Assembly: GCA_946886245.1 (NCBI GenBank)
Contig: CAMPIF010000016.1
Coordinates: 1 to 20,656, forward strand
DNA from: Ectopseudomonas composti
GTDB lineage: Bacteria; Pseudomonadota; Gammaproteobacteria; Pseudomonadales; Pseudomonadaceae
DNA length: 20,656 nucleotides
Reading direction: 5' to 3'
Made by a program: the position numbers and the translations under genes. Shown here in pieces: positions 1-7,760 of this stretch; the first letter of the stretch is position 1, and each line of letters begins with the position of its first letter. The notes below the pieces were generated by a model. It searched no databases. It saw only the letters and a program-made list of their open reading frames with translations, and was not told the origin of the DNA.

Positions 1-446
1 TCGAAATCGCCGCCTACCCGGAGATGCATCCGCAGGCGCGCAACTTCGAGGACGATATCGCCAACTTCGTGCGCAAGGCCAAGGCCGGTGCCGACAGCGC
101 CATCACCCAGTACTTCTTCAACGCCGACAGCTACTTCTACTTCGTCGAGCGCGTACAGAAACTGGGCGTGGATATTCCGGTGGTGCCAGGCATCATGCCG
201 ATCACCAACTACAGCAAGCTGGCGCGCTTCTCCGACGCCTGTGGCGCAGAAATCCCACGCTGGGTACGCAAGCAACTGGAAGCCTACGGTGATGACGCCG
301 ACAGCATTCGCGTCTTCGGCGAACAGGTCATCAGCGAGATGTGCGAACGCCTGCTGCAAGGCGGCGCGCCCGGCCTGCACTTCTACAGCATGAACCTGGC
401 GGGCCCCAGCCTGGCCATCTGGAACAATCTCAAGCTGCCGCGTTAA
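1..446 (+). CDS. metF: 5,10-methylenetetrahydrofolate reductase, 3' part (partial)
   Basis: This is the C-terminal half of MetF, a flavoprotein that reduces 5,10-methylene-THF to 5-methyl-THF, the methyl donor for methionine synthesis. The reading frame is already open at base 3, which encodes EIAAYPEMHPQA, and it ends with TAA at 444-446, so about 147 residues are visible and the start lies upstream of the window. Family-typical segments are YPEMHPQA, the stretch DSAITQYFFNADSYFYFVERV, VPGIMPITNY and GAPGLHFYSMN near the end of the TIM barrel. The product is cytoplasmic. A hairpin lies just after the stop, and ppnN begins 82 bases downstream on the same strand. Regulatory elements upstream of metF cannot be seen here. 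The family call is very secure because these motifs are highly conserved. Confidence 0.96.
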   Translation, partial: EIAAYPEMHPQARNFEDDIANFVRKAKAGADSAITQYFFNADSYFYFVERVQKLGVDIPVVPGIMPITNYSKLARFSDACGAEIPRWVRKQLEAYGDDADSIRVFGEQVISEMCERLLQGGAPGLHFYSMNLAGPSLAIWNNLKLPR

Positions 447-461
447 CGGGCCGCTTACTCA

Positions 462-486
462 CAGGCTGCCCAGCTTGGGCAGCCTG
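462..486 (+). terminator. Perfect hairpin after metF, possible weak terminator
   Basis: An 11-bp perfect stem (CAGGCTGCCCA pairing with TGGGCAGCCTG) with a 3-base GCT loop begins 15 bases after the metF stop. No T-run follows; the downstream bases are CTCGCTTCACC. It may therefore be an inefficient terminator or an RNA-stabilising 3' end rather than a canonical intrinsic terminator. It lies 42 bases before the ppnN start and just upstream of its ribosome binding site. Confidence 0.5.
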
Positions 487-528
487 CTCGCTTCACCCTC
501 CCGCCTTGCCGCCGAAGGATCGCCCCTC

Positions 529-1902
529 ATGCTCAAACGCACCAAGATCAACGCCTCAGTCAGCCCCAAGGGCAGCCTGGAAACCCTCTCGCAGCGCGAA
601 GTACAGCAACTGCGCGAAACCGGCTCCGGCAGCGTTTATCGCCTGTTCCGCCAGTGCGCACTGGCGATCCTCAATACCGGCTCGCACAGCGACAACGCCA
701 AGACCATCCTCGAGGCCTACCCGGACTTCGAAGTGAAGATTCACCAGCAGGATCGCGGCATCCGCCTGGAGTTGATCAACGCGCCGGCTGACGCCTTCGT
801 CGATGGTGAGATGATTGCCAGCACCCGCGAGATGCTGTTCAGCGCCCTGCGCGATATCGTCTATACGCAGAGCGAACTGGAGAACAAGCGCATCGACCTG
901 GACAGCTCCGAAGGCATCACCGATTACGTCTTCCATCTGTTGCGCAACGCCCAGACCCTGCGCAGCGGCGTCGAACCGAAGATGGTGGTGTGCTGGGGCG
1001 GCCACTCGATCAGCACCGAGGAATACAAGTACACCAAGAAGGTCGGTCACGAACTCGGTCTGCGCGGCCTGGACATCTGCACCGGCTGCGGCCCGGGCGT
1101 GATGAAGGGGCCGATGAAGGGCGCCACCATCAGCCACGCCAAGCAACGCAACCTCAAAGGCCGCTATCTGGGCCTGACCGAGCCCGGCATCATCGCTGCC
1201 GAAGCGCCGAATCCGATCGTCAACGAACTGGTGATCCTGCCGGACATCGAGAAGCGCCTGGAAGCCTTCGTCCGCGTCGGCCACGGCATCATCATTTTCC
1301 CCGGCGGTGCCGGTACTGCCGAAGAGTTCCTCTATCTGCTGGGCATCCTCACCCACCCGGACAACCAGGATCTGCCCTTTCCGGTCATCCTTACCGGCCC
1401 GAAGAGCGCCGGCCCGTACCTGCAGCAGCTGCATGATTTCATCGGCGCGACCCTCGGCGAGGCCGCGCAGCAGCGCTACCGCATGATCGTCAACGACCCG
1501 ACCGAGGTCGCCCGCGAGATGGCCGTCGGCATCAAGGCCGTGCGCCAGTTCCGCCGCGAGCGCAACGACGCCTTCCACTTCAACTGGTTGCTGAAGATCG
1601 ACGAAAGCTTCCAGCACCCGTTCGAGCCGACCCACGAAGCCATGGCCGGCCTCAACCTGACCCGCGAACAGCCACTGCATCACCTGGCCGCCAACCTGCG
1701 TCGTGCGTTCTCCGGCATCGTCGCGGGCAACGTCAAGGAGAACGGCATCCGCCTGATCGAGGAGCACGGCCCCTACGAGATTCGCGGTGAAACCACCATC
1801 ATGCGCCCGCTGGATCGCCTGCTGCAGGCCTTCGTCGAGCAGCACCGCATGAAGCTGCCAGGTGGCAGTGCCTATGAGCCCTGCTATCGGGTCGTCGACT
1901 GA
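529..1902 (+). CDS. ppnN: Pyrimidine/purine nucleotide 5'-monophosphate nucleosidase (LOG family)
   Basis: The 457-residue product aligns along its whole length with my recollection of E. coli PpnN/YgdH (about 454 residues). PpnN splits nucleoside monophosphates into free base and ribose 5-phosphate, feeding nucleotide salvage; the E. coli enzyme is controlled by (p)ppGpp. The central LOG (lysine decarboxylase-like Rossmann) domain shows MVVCWGGHSI, TGCGPGVMKGPMKGA (from residue 185) and the signature PGGAGTAEE (258-266). N-terminal DUF4478-like and C-terminal DUF3412-like parts flank it, and the C-terminus contains RRAFSGIVAGNVKE and HRMKLPGGSAYEPCY. I chose ATG 529 because AAGGA (515-519) sits 9 bases before it and the protein then begins like the family (MLKRTKINASVSPKG). 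An upstream in-frame TTG at 475 falls inside the metF hairpin and adds non-conserved residues. The gene follows metF in the same direction. Confidence 0.94.
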   Translation: MLKRTKINASVSPKGSLETLSQREVQQLRETGSGSVYRLFRQCALAILNTGSHSDNAKTILEAYPDFEVKIHQQDRGIRLELINAPADAFVDGEMIASTREMLFSALRDIVYTQSELENKRIDLDSSEGITDYVFHLLRNAQTLRSGVEPKMVVCWGGHSISTEEYKYTKKVGHELGLRGLDICTGCGPGVMKGPMKGATISHAKQRNLKGRYLGLTEPGIIAAEAPNPIVNELVILPDIEKRLEAFVRVGHGIIIFPGGAGTAEEFLYLLGILTHPDNQDLPFPVILTGPKSAGPYLQQLHDFIGATLGEAAQQRYRMIVNDPTEVAREMAVGIKAVRQFRRERNDAFHFNWLLKIDESFQHPFEPTHEAMAGLNLTREQPLHHLAANLRRAFSGIVAGNVKENGIRLIEEHGPYEIRGETTIMRPLDRLLQAFVEQHRMKLPGGSAYEPCYRVVD

Positions 1903-1942
1903 GGCTGCGCAAGACGCACTTTCAAGGCACCGGCAAAATCGC

Positions 1943-1979
1943 TAATCTGGCGCGATGCCATTATTCCAGCGCCAGATTA
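1943..1979 (+). repeat. 11-bp inverted repeat enclosing a start codon
   Basis: TAATCTGGCGC (1943-1953) and its exact reverse complement GCGCCAGATTA (1969-1979) flank a 15-base loop. The loop holds the ATG (1955-1957) of the solute-binding protein gene. No Shine-Dalgarno sequence precedes that ATG. In RNA the arms would place the initiation codon in the loop of a GC-rich hairpin. In DNA they could be an operator. A poor -35/-10 pair (TTCAAG 1921-1926, TAATCT 1943-1948, 16-base spacer) would put transcription start near 1955, which would give a nearly leaderless mRNA; that reading is speculative. The absence of a T-run argues against a terminator. Confidence 0.6.
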
Positions 1980-2713
1980 TCGCCACCCTCTTGCTATGCT
2001 GTTGCGCATTCTCCGCCCGCGGTGAAACGCTGCGCCTGGTCACTGATGCCTGGGCGCCCTACGTCTACGAGGAAAACGGCCAGGCCGCCGGCCTCGACTA
2101 CGAGATCACCCGCGAGGTGCTCCAGCGCCTGGGAGTAAATCTGGACCTGCAATTTCTGCCCTGGAAGCGCTGCCTGCTGGAGCTGGAACTGGGCCATGCA
2201 GACGGCATCCTGGATATTTTCCATCTGCCCGAGCGCGAGGCGGGCATGCTCTTCGTCGAAGAGCCGTTGAGTGACGTCGAACTCGTGCTGTTCTACGCAC
2301 GCAACCGCCCCTACCCCTACGAGAGCCTGGAAGACCTGCGCGACCTGGTGATCGGCATCTCGCCGGGCTACTGGTACAACGACGAAACCTTCCGCAACTC
2401 GCCCTTGTTCAGTCGCGAAGAGGCGCCGACTCACGAGGCCAATCTGGGCAAGCTGATCCGCCACCGCGTCGACCTGGTCATCAATGACCGTCGCGCCGGC
2501 CTCTATCTGACGACGCAACTGGGCTTGCAACAGCAGGTCGACTACAACCGCAAGGCGGTCGGCCATGACCGCATGTACCTCGCACTGCGCCACGACCCTG
2601 CCCTGGCACACCTGGCCAAAGACTTCGCTGACGAGCTGCGCCGCTTCAAGCGCGAGCCTGCCTATGCCCAGTTGCAGCAGCGCTACGCCAGCCCTGAACG
2701 GCTCAAGCCGTGA
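1955..2713 (+). CDS. Periplasmic solute-binding protein, SBP_bac_3 family
   Basis: The 252-residue protein resembles extracellular amino-acid-binding proteins of ABC transporters. It has a signal peptide (residues 1 to about 23; MPLFQRQ, then a hydrophobic core with three consecutive cysteines, ending near FSARG). The mature part follows the family pattern: an [24 protein letters not shown] opening, [33 protein letters not shown], then a second-lobe segment [20 protein letters not shown]. No permease or ATPase gene is adjacent, so it may be an orphan binding protein or a sensor-like periplasmic protein; the ligand cannot be inferred. The start at 1955 is supported by the complete signal peptide but lacks a Shine-Dalgarno sequence and sits in an inverted repeat. 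It follows ppnN by 52 bases and may be co-transcribed with it. rhlE2 has its own promoter downstream. Confidence 0.85.
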   Translation: MPLFQRQIIATLLLCCCAFSARGETLRLVTDAWAPYVYEENGQAAGLDYEITREVLQRLGVNLDLQFLPWKRCLLELELGHADGILDIFHLPEREAGMLFVEEPLSDVELVLFYARNRPYPYESLEDLRDLVIGISPGYWYNDETFRNSPLFSREEAPTHEANLGKLIRHRVDLVINDRRAGLYLTTQLGLQQQVDYNRKAVGHDRMYLALRHDPALAHLAKDFADELRRFKREPAYAQLQQRYASPERLKP

Positions 2714-2752
2714 ACCAACCGACAGGCTGGTAGCTGCGCAAGGCGTCAGCTC

Positions 2753-2761
2753 TGTTATACT
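2753..2761 (+). promoter_or_regulatory. Extended -10 promoter for rhlE2
   Basis: TGTTATACT is a strong extended -10 element (TGn plus TATACT). No convincing TTGACA-like -35 is present 16-18 bases upstream, which is tolerated with an extended -10. Transcription would begin near 2768 and leave a leader of about 130 bases before the rhlE2 start at 2901. It lies 40 bases after the stop of the solute-binding protein gene, so rhlE2 is probably transcribed independently. Confidence 0.5.
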
Positions 2762-2824
2762 CGGGACTTCCCGCCAGGCTTGCGCCCGGATGCTAGCTCC
2801 CAGAAGCCAGCAGTACCGGACGGG

Positions 2825-2845
2825 ATCACGCCCCCCACGCGTGAT
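2825..2845 (+). other. Hairpin in the rhlE2 5' leader
   Basis: ATCACGC (2825-2831) and GCGTGAT (2839-2845) form a perfect 7-bp stem around a C-rich 7-base loop, extendable by a G-U pair. A smaller stem (AGGGC/GCCCT, 2868-2880) follows. Both lie in the presumed untranslated leader of the helicase gene and could serve autoregulation or stability. No function is demonstrated. Confidence 0.35.
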
Positions 2846-2900
2846 TCAAGCCAGGCTCTACACCCCCAGGGCCACGCCCTCACTTAGTACAGGATTGCTC

Positions 2901-4784
2901 ATGTCCTTTGCCTCCCTCGGTCTCTCCGAGGCTCTAGTCCGTGCGGTCGAGTCCGCCGGCTACACCCAACCCACGCCGGTGCAACAGCGGGCCATTCCCG
3001 CCGTGTTGCAAGGTCGCGATCTCATGGTGGCGGCCCAGACGGGTACAGGTAAGACGGGCGGTTTCGCCCTGCCGATCCTCGAACGCCTGTTTCCGGGCGG
3101 TCATCCGGATCGCGAACAACGTCACGGCCCGAAACAACCGCGCGTGCTGGTGCTGACACCCACCCGCGAGCTGGCCGCCCAGGTGCATGACAGCTTCAAG
3201 GTCTATGCCCGCGATTTGAAATTCGTCAGCGCCTGCATTTTCGGCGGCGTTGGCATGAACCCACAGGTCCAGGCCCTGGCCAAGGGCGTCGACGTACTGG
3301 TGGCCTGTCCCGGTCGCCTGCTCGACCTGGCCAATCAGAAAGCCATCGACCTGTCTCACGTCGAAATCCTCGTGCTCGATGAAGCCGACCGCATGCTCGA
3401 CATGGGCTTCATCCACGACGTCAAGAAGGTGCTGGCCAAACTGCCGACACAGCGCCAGAACCTGCTGTTCTCGGCGACCTTCTCCAAGGACATCACTGAC
3501 CTCGCCGGCAAGCTGCTGCACAACCCCGAGCGCATCGAGGTCACGCCGCCAAACACCACGGTCGAGCGCATCGAACAGCGCGTGTTCCGCCTGGCTTCCA
3601 GCCACAAGCGCGCCCTGCTCGCCCACCTGATCACCCAGGGTGCCTGGGAACAGGTGCTGGTGTTCACCCGCACCAAGCACGGCGCCAACCGCCTGGCCGA
3701 GTACCTCGACAAGCATGGTCTGCCGGCTGCCGCGATCCATGGCAACAAGAGCCAGAATGCGCGCACCAAGGCCCTGGCCGACTTCAAGGCCAACCAGGTA
3801 CGCATCCTGGTGGCCACCGATATCGCCGCACGCGGCCTGGATATCGACCAACTGCCGCACGTGGTCAACTTCGAGCTGCCCAACGTCGAGGAAGACTACG
3901 TTCACCGCATCGGCCGTACTGGCCGCGCTGGCCGTAGCGGCGAGGCCATCTCGCTGGTCGCGCCGGACGAAGAGAAGCTGCTGAAAAGCATCGAGCGCAT
4001 GACCAAGCAGAAGATCCCCGACGGCGACCTGCTGGGCTTCGATGCCAGCACCGTCGAGGCCGAGCGCCCGGAAACCCGCGAACCGCGCCAGCCGCGCGGG
4101 CAGAAGCCGGCCAAGGCGCAGAACGCCCAGGGCGGCGACAAGCCCAAGGGCGAGCGCAACAACGGTGGTCGCAGAGACAAGGGCAAGGACAGCGGCAAGG
4201 AGCAGAAAGCCAAGCCGCAGCAGCAAGGTCAGGGCCAGAACCGCCGTGGTCAGCAGCCTCGCAACCAGAGTCGTGGCGCAGCTCCGGCTGTTCCACCGTT
4301 GCCTCCGGATCGCGACCCGGAAGAGTTCCTCGACGATGAGATCGATAATTTCGGCAACCGTGCCGATTACGTACCGGTGCAGAACAAGCCGCAAGGCCGC
4401 GGCCGTCGCCCAGGCGGCGGGACTGCTGGTAATGGCGCGGCTCCAGGCCAGGGCCAGAAAGCCAACAGCAACAACAGGCCGCCGCGCAGCAATGCGGGCG
4501 CCCCCCCCGGCAAGAATCGCCGTCAAGGTGGTCAGGGTGGTCAAGGCCGTAACGGCGGTGGTCGTGGCCGACCGGCGGACGGTCGTATCACCTCGCTGGA
4601 TCGCGACGAGCTGCCACGCGCCGAAGCGGCCGTGCGCAACCCGCGCGAAAAGCAGCCAATCATCGTGCACAAGGGCTCGCGCCTGGATCGTTTCCCCAGC
4701 GCTGAGCAGCTCGACGAGCTGAGCAACAGCACTCGCCCACGCAGCGAGAAGCCGGCGCTGCTGACGCGTAACCGCGAAGAGTAA
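2901..4784 (+). CDS. rhlE2: DEAD-box ATP-dependent RNA helicase RhlE2-type, long C-terminal tail
   Basis: This 627-residue helicase unwinds RNA using ATP. All core motifs are present: Q motif TQPTPVQQ, motif I AQTGTGKT (K51), [19 protein letters not shown] (160-163), SAT (191-193), [19 protein letters not shown] and HRIGRTGR (335-342). After about residue 390 comes a tail of roughly 235 residues rich in Gln, Gly, Arg, Lys and Asn with RGG-like patches. This length and architecture match P. aeruginosa RhlE2 (PA0428, about 640 residues), whose tail is reported to support RNA binding and association with RNase E; the metF-side synteny agrees. I chose ATG 2901 because AGGA (2891-2894) precedes it and [16 protein letters not shown] is the canonical RhlE opening. 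The longer in-frame extension would overlap the preceding gene. An extended -10 promoter and a terminator bound the gene. A C8 tract at 4501-4508 lies in the tail. Confidence 0.95.
   Translation: MSFASLGLSEALVRAVESAGYTQPTPVQQRAIPAVLQGRDLMVAAQTGTGKTGGFALPILERLFPGGHPDREQRHGPKQPRVLVLTPTRELAAQVHDSFKVYARDLKFVSACIFGGVGMNPQVQALAKGVDVLVACPGRLLDLANQKAIDLSHVEILVLDEADRMLDMGFIHDVKKVLAKLPTQRQNLLFSATFSKDITDLAGKLLHNPERIEVTPPNTTVERIEQRVFRLASSHKRALLAHLITQGAWEQVLVFTRTKHGANRLAEYLDKHGLPAAAIHGNKSQNARTKALADFKANQVRILVATDIAARGLDIDQLPHVVNFELPNVEEDYVHRIGRTGRAGRSGEAISLVAPDEEKLLKSIERMTKQKIPDGDLLGFDASTVEAERPETREPRQPRGQKPAKAQNAQGGDKPKGERNNGGRRDKGKDSGKEQKAKPQQQGQGQNRRGQQPRNQSRGAAPAVPPLPPDRDPEEFLDDEIDNFGNRADYVPVQNKPQGRGRRPGGGTAGNGAAPGQGQKANSNNRPPRSNAGAPPGKNRRQGGQGGQGRNGGGRGRPADGRITSLDRDELPRAEAAVRNPREKQPIIVHKGSRLDRFPSAEQLDELSNSTRPRSEKPALLTRNREE
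4501..4508 (+). repeat. C8 homopolymer inside the rhlE2 tail
   Basis: Eight consecutive C residues occur in the coding region for the low-complexity C-terminal extension, encoding part of A-G-A-P-P-G-K around residue 534. A loss of one base would switch to a reading frame that stays open to a stop at 4720-4722, giving a different, arginine- and valine-rich tail about 20 residues shorter. Confidence 0.8.
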
Positions 4785-4799
4785 GCTGCCGCGCTAACG

Positions 4800-4827
4800 A
4801 AAACGCCGCCCATTGGGCGGCGTTTTT
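4800..4827. terminator. Bidirectional intrinsic terminator between rhlE2 and yceI
   Basis: AAAACGCCGCCC (4800-4811) pairs with GGGCGGCGTTTT (4815-4826) around an ATT loop, and T residues run to 4827. Read from the other strand, the same stem also ends in a T-run. It begins 16 bases after the rhlE2 stop and lies downstream of yceI on the minus strand, so it can end both convergent transcripts. Confidence 0.92.
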
Positions 4828-4850
4828 CATGGTGCGCTGGCGTGTCCGTT

Positions 4851-4873
4851 GCGTAGGGTGCGCCGTGCGCACC
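4851..4873 (+). repeat. REP-like palindromic element, copy 1
   Basis: The head GCGTAG is followed by a near-palindrome: GGTGCGC (4857-4863), loop CGT, GCGCACC (4867-4873). The same head and stem, differing only in two loop bases, recur at 7796-7818. It lies in the convergent rhlE2-yceI spacer, typical of REP-like elements in Pseudomonas. Confidence 0.7.
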
Positions 4874-4896
4874 GATGACCCGCCTTGCCCCTTTTA

Positions 4897-5472
4897 TTAC
4901 TGACGAACACCTTCGACCGAAATGATCAGCTCGACGGTTTGCGAAGCCGGGCCGAGATCCATGGAAATGTCGAAGTCCTTCAGCGTCAGGGTGGTGGTGC
5001 CTTCGAAGCCTGCGCGGTAGCCGCCCCACGGGTCCTTGCCTTCGCCAATGAACTTGGCAGCGATCACCACCGGCTTGGTCACGCCGTTCAGGGTCAGGTT
5101 GCCGGTCACGTCGGCAGTGCCTTCGCCAGTGGACTTGACCGACGTGGATTCGAAGGTGGCAGTCGCATGCTTGCTCGCATTGAGGAAGTCGGCACTGCGG
5201 ATGTGCTTGTCACGCTCGGCGTGATTGGTGTCGACGCTGGCGGTCTTCAGGGTCACGTTGACCTTGCTCGCCTCGGGGTTGGCGGCATCGAAGCTGAAGG
5301 TGCCGTCGAAGTCCTTGAAGGTGCCGTACAGCCAGCTGTAGCCCAGGTGGCTGATCTTGAAGTTGACGAAGGCGTGCTGGCCTTGCTTGTCGATGGCGTA
5401 GTCGGCCGCCACGGCCTGGCCGCCGATAAGAGCGGAGCCCAGAACCAGTGCAGCGAGGGCGTTCTTCAACAT
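4897..5472 (-). CDS. yceI: YceI-family periplasmic lipid-binding-type protein
   Basis: The 191-residue protein has a clear signal peptide ([18 protein letters not shown], cleavage after QAVA at about residue 22). A YceI domain follows, beginning [20 protein letters not shown], with [45 protein letters not shown] and a C-terminal [12 protein letters not shown]. YceI proteins are secreted beta-barrels that bind isoprenoid-type lipids; the actual role is uncertain. By synteny it matches P. aeruginosa PA0423, annotated PasP and reported as a secreted protease, although no protease motif is recognisable in this sequence. The start is well set: AAGGAG (5481-5486, minus strand) lies 8 bases before ATG 5472. 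It is downstream of the cytochrome b561 gene with a 60-base gap, the same pairing as E. coli yceJ-yceI, and is probably co-transcribed with it. It ends at the shared terminator. Confidence 0.93.
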   Translation of the reverse strand: MLKNALAALVLGSALIGGQAVAADYAIDKQGQHAFVNFKISHLGYSWLYGTFKDFDGTFSFDAANPEASKVNVTLKTASVDTNHAERDKHIRSADFLNASKHATATFESTSVKSTGEGTADVTGNLTLNGVTKPVVIAAKFIGEGKDPWGGYRAGFEGTTTLTLKDFDISMDLGPASQTVELIISVEGVRQ

Positions 5473-5532
5473 GGGGTGTTCTCCTTGCGAGGTTGTCGAT
5501 CTAGATGGGCATTGGCCCGGTTGTGAGTTGCT

Positions 5533-6078
5533 TCAGCGCCCGAACATCCGCAGCAGGGTGCTGTCGCGGTCGATGAAATGGTGCTTGAGTGCCGCCAGGC
5601 CATGCAGACCGGCGAATATCACCAGGCCCCAGGCCAGGTATTCGTGAATGGCTCCGGCAATGTCTTCCTGTTGCGCGATACCCGTCAGGGTCGCCGGCAC
5701 ACTGAACAGACCAAACACCTCGATACCACGGCCATCGGCGGTGGAAATCAGGTAGCCGGAGATCATCACGCCGAACAGACCCAGATAGAGGGCGCCATGC
5801 CCCAACCTGGAGGCCAGGCGCGTGAGCCGGCCGTGACTGGCCAGGGCTGCCGGCGCCGGGCTGCACAAACGCCACAGAACCCGCAGCAGCATCACGGCGA
5901 ACAGCAGGATGCCGATGCTCTTGTGCAGATCAGGCGCACTCTGGCGCCACGGATCGTAGTAGCTGAGCCCCACCATCCAGAAGCCGAGGGCGAACAGGCC
6001 GAACACGGCCAAGGCCACCAGCCAGTGCAGCACGACGCTGACCAGACCATAACGAGCAGAGGTATTGCGAAATTGCAT
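5533..6078 (-). CDS. yceJ: Cytochrome b561 family membrane protein (YceJ-like)
   Basis: The 181-residue integral membrane protein has four hydrophobic segments, at about residues 13-36, 51-72, 93-112 and 145-165. Histidines suited to di-heme ligation lie at their expected places: H18 (VVLHWLVA), H52 (DLHKSIG), H145 (AIHEYLAW) and H159 (AGLHGLAA). This is the prokaryotic cytochrome b561 pattern, a small quinone- or superoxide-linked electron carrier in the inner membrane; the physiological electron partner is unknown. The gene precedes yceI in the same direction with a 60-base gap, matching E. coli yceJI. ATG 6078 begins MQFRNTSARYGLVSVVLHW, which resembles the family's N-terminus. A GGGAAG-like sequence is the only ribosome binding signal visible. 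The upstream spacer toward bioA is AT-rich and probably holds the promoter. Confidence 0.92.
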   Translation of the reverse strand: MQFRNTSARYGLVSVVLHWLVALAVFGLFALGFWMVGLSYYDPWRQSAPDLHKSIGILLFAVMLLRVLWRLCSPAPAALASHGRLTRLASRLGHGALYLGLFGVMISGYLISTADGRGIEVFGLFSVPATLTGIAQQEDIAGAIHEYLAWGLVIFAGLHGLAALKHHFIDRDSTLLRMFGR

Positions 6079-6336
6079 AGAAGACTTCCCTAGTCCTGGG
6101 TGCGGGCAAGATTAACGACAAATATATCGATTTAAAGCGGAAAATCTCGCTATGAAACATCGAGAAATGCGATATTTGATTCCAGCGTCGCTTAGCCAAT
6201 CAGTTTAGTTCAACGCGCTCATTGCAGAGTTCACCACCAGCAGCACGGACGGTGCATTGCACCAGACCAGCGGCAACGACCACGTCTCTGTGGTGGCTTC
6301 TGGTAGGCTGTGCCGCCGAACACTGGGAGATTTCTC
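6079..6336. promoter_or_regulatory. Divergent spacer between cytochrome b561 gene and bioA
   Basis: This 258-base spacer separates two divergent genes and must hold both promoters. Bases 6110-6215 are clearly AT-richer than their surroundings and contain a split inverted repeat (CAAATATATCG near 6119, CGATATTTG near 6170) and TCTCG/CGAGA half-sites between. TATATT on the minus strand near 6121-6126 is a possible -10 for the cytochrome gene, but no good -35 is present. I could not assign a bioA promoter with confidence. The bioA ribosome binding site is GGGAGA at 6325-6330. Confidence 0.4.
6251..6263. promoter_or_regulatory. 13-bp palindrome upstream of bioA
   Basis: GGTGCA and TGCACC flank a single central T, about 75 bases before the bioA start. 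It could be an operator or a decayed REP-like stem, since the REP copies in this window also carry GGTGC/GCACC arms. It does not resemble the BirA operator (TTGTAAACC-type) or the BioR box. Confidence 0.35.
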
Positions 6337-7740
6337 ATGAGCCTGAACGACCACTGGATGCAACGCGACCTCGACGTGTTGTGGCACCCCTGCACCCAGA
6401 TGAAGGATCACGAGCGCCTGCCGCTGGTGGCGATTCGCAAGGCCTCTGGTGTATGGCTGGAGGACTTCGACGGCAAGCGCTACCTGGACGCGGTCAGCTC
6501 CTGGTGGGTCAACGTGTTCGGCCACGCCAACCCGCGCATCAATGCGCGCATTCGCGATCAGTTGGACAGTCTCGAGCACGTGATGCTCGCTGGCTTCACC
6601 CACCAACCGGTCATCGAGCTGTCCGAGCGCCTGGTGCAGATCACCCCGGCCGGCCTGAACAAGGTGTTTTACGCCGACAACGGTTCATCGGGCATCGAAG
6701 TGGCGCTGAAAATGAGCTTCCACTACTGGCTCAACAGCGGCCAGGCGAGCAAGAAGCGCTTCGTCACCCTGAGCAACAGCTACCACGGTGAAACGGTCGC
6801 AGCGATGTCGGTGGGCGACGTGGCGCTGTTCACCGACACCTATAAACCCCTGCTGCTCGACACCCTCAAGGTGGCCAGCCCGGACTGCTACCTGCGCCCC
6901 GAGGGCGTGAGCTGGGAGGCGCACTCACGCGCCATGTTCGCCCATATGGAACGGACGCTGGCCGAGCACCATCATGAGGTCGCAGCAGTGATAGTCGAGC
7001 CGCTGATCCAGGGGGCTGGCGGTATGCGCATGTATCACCCGGTCTACCTCAAGCTGCTGCGCGAGGCCTGCAACCGCTACGGTGTACATCTGATCCACGA
7101 CGAAATCGCCGTCGGCTTCGGCCGCACCGGCACGATGTTCGCCTGCGAACAGGCTGGCATCACCCCGGATTTCCTGGTGTTGTCCAAGGCACTGACCGGT
7201 GGCTACCTGCCGATGGCCGCAGTGCTGACCACCGATGACGTCTACAGCGCGTTCTACGACGACTACGCCACCCTGCGCGCCTTCCTTCACTCGCATACCT
7301 ACACCGGAAATCCGCTGGCCTGCGCCGCCGCCCTGGCGACCCTGGACATATTCCGTGATGACAATGTGATCGAGCGCAACAAGGCCCTTGCTGCGCGCAT
7401 GGCCAGCGCCACCGCGCACCTGGCCGAGCACCCGCATGTTGCCGAAGTGCGCCAGACCGGCATGGCCCTGGCCATCGAGATGGTGCAGGACAAGGCCAGC
7501 AAGACAGCCTACCCCTGGCAGGAACGGCGTGGCCTGCGCGTCTACCAGCACGCACTGGAGCGGGGTGCGCTGCTGCGCCCATTGGGCAGCGTGGTGTATT
7601 TCCTGCCGCCCTACGTCATCACACCCGAGGAGATCGATTTCCTCGCCGAGGTGGCCAGCGAAGGCATCGATATCGCCACACGTTCGTCCGTCAGCGTGGC
7701 GGTGGACAATCGTTTTCCCGATCATCGCGATCCGGGTTGA
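6337..7740 (+). CDS. bioA: Adenosylmethionine-8-amino-7-oxononanoate aminotransferase
   Basis: BioA is a PLP enzyme that transfers the amino group of S-adenosylmethionine to KAPA, giving DAPA in biotin synthesis. The 467-residue product shows the class III aminotransferase pattern: an N-terminal WHPCTQMKDH and SSWWVNVFGHANPRI typical of BioA, GSSGIEVALKMSFHYW, HDEIAVGFGRTG with cofactor-binding D255, and the Schiff-base lysine K284 in LSKALTGGYLP. The ending VVYFLPPYVITPEEID also fits. I chose ATG 6337 because GGGAGA (6325-6330) lies 6 bases upstream; an in-frame GTG at 6310 has no such site. The gene stands apart from any bioBFHCD cluster, as in P. aeruginosa (PA0420), and is divergent from the cytochrome b561 gene. 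A REP-like doublet and rsmE follow. Confidence 0.96.
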   Translation: MSLNDHWMQRDLDVLWHPCTQMKDHERLPLVAIRKASGVWLEDFDGKRYLDAVSSWWVNVFGHANPRINARIRDQLDSLEHVMLAGFTHQPVIELSERLVQITPAGLNKVFYADNGSSGIEVALKMSFHYWLNSGQASKKRFVTLSNSYHGETVAAMSVGDVALFTDTYKPLLLDTLKVASPDCYLRPEGVSWEAHSRAMFAHMERTLAEHHHEVAAVIVEPLIQGAGGMRMYHPVYLKLLREACNRYGVHLIHDEIAVGFGRTGTMFACEQAGITPDFLVLSKALTGGYLPMAAVLTTDDVYSAFYDDYATLRAFLHSHTYTGNPLACAAALATLDIFRDDNVIERNKALAARMASATAHLAEHPHVAEVRQTGMALAIEMVQDKASKTAYPWQERRGLRVYQHALERGALLRPLGSVVYFLPPYVITPEEIDFLAEVASEGIDIATRSSVSVAVDNRFPDHRDPG

Positions 7741-7760
7741 GCGAGCCATTGGCGAAACCC

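Noticed and set aside
475..528. Upstream in-frame extension of ppnN from a TTG
   Set aside because: It overlaps the post-metF hairpin, lacks a ribosome site, and adds residues not seen in the family. ATG 529 has AAGGA at 9 bases.
1943..1979. Inverted repeat as an intrinsic terminator for ppnN
   Set aside because: The stem encloses the next gene's start, has a 15-base loop, and is followed by no T-run.
2565..2900. Extension of rhlE2 by 112 codons
   Set aside because: It overlaps the end of the solute-binding protein gene and crosses the promoter. The canonical RhlE N-terminus begins at 2901.
2934..4670. Long antisense frame over rhlE2 (578 codons), and a similar one over ppnN at 556-1845
   Set aside because: The sense strands encode all helicase and LOG motifs. 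The antisense products are low-complexity, with no ribosome site or recognisable family.
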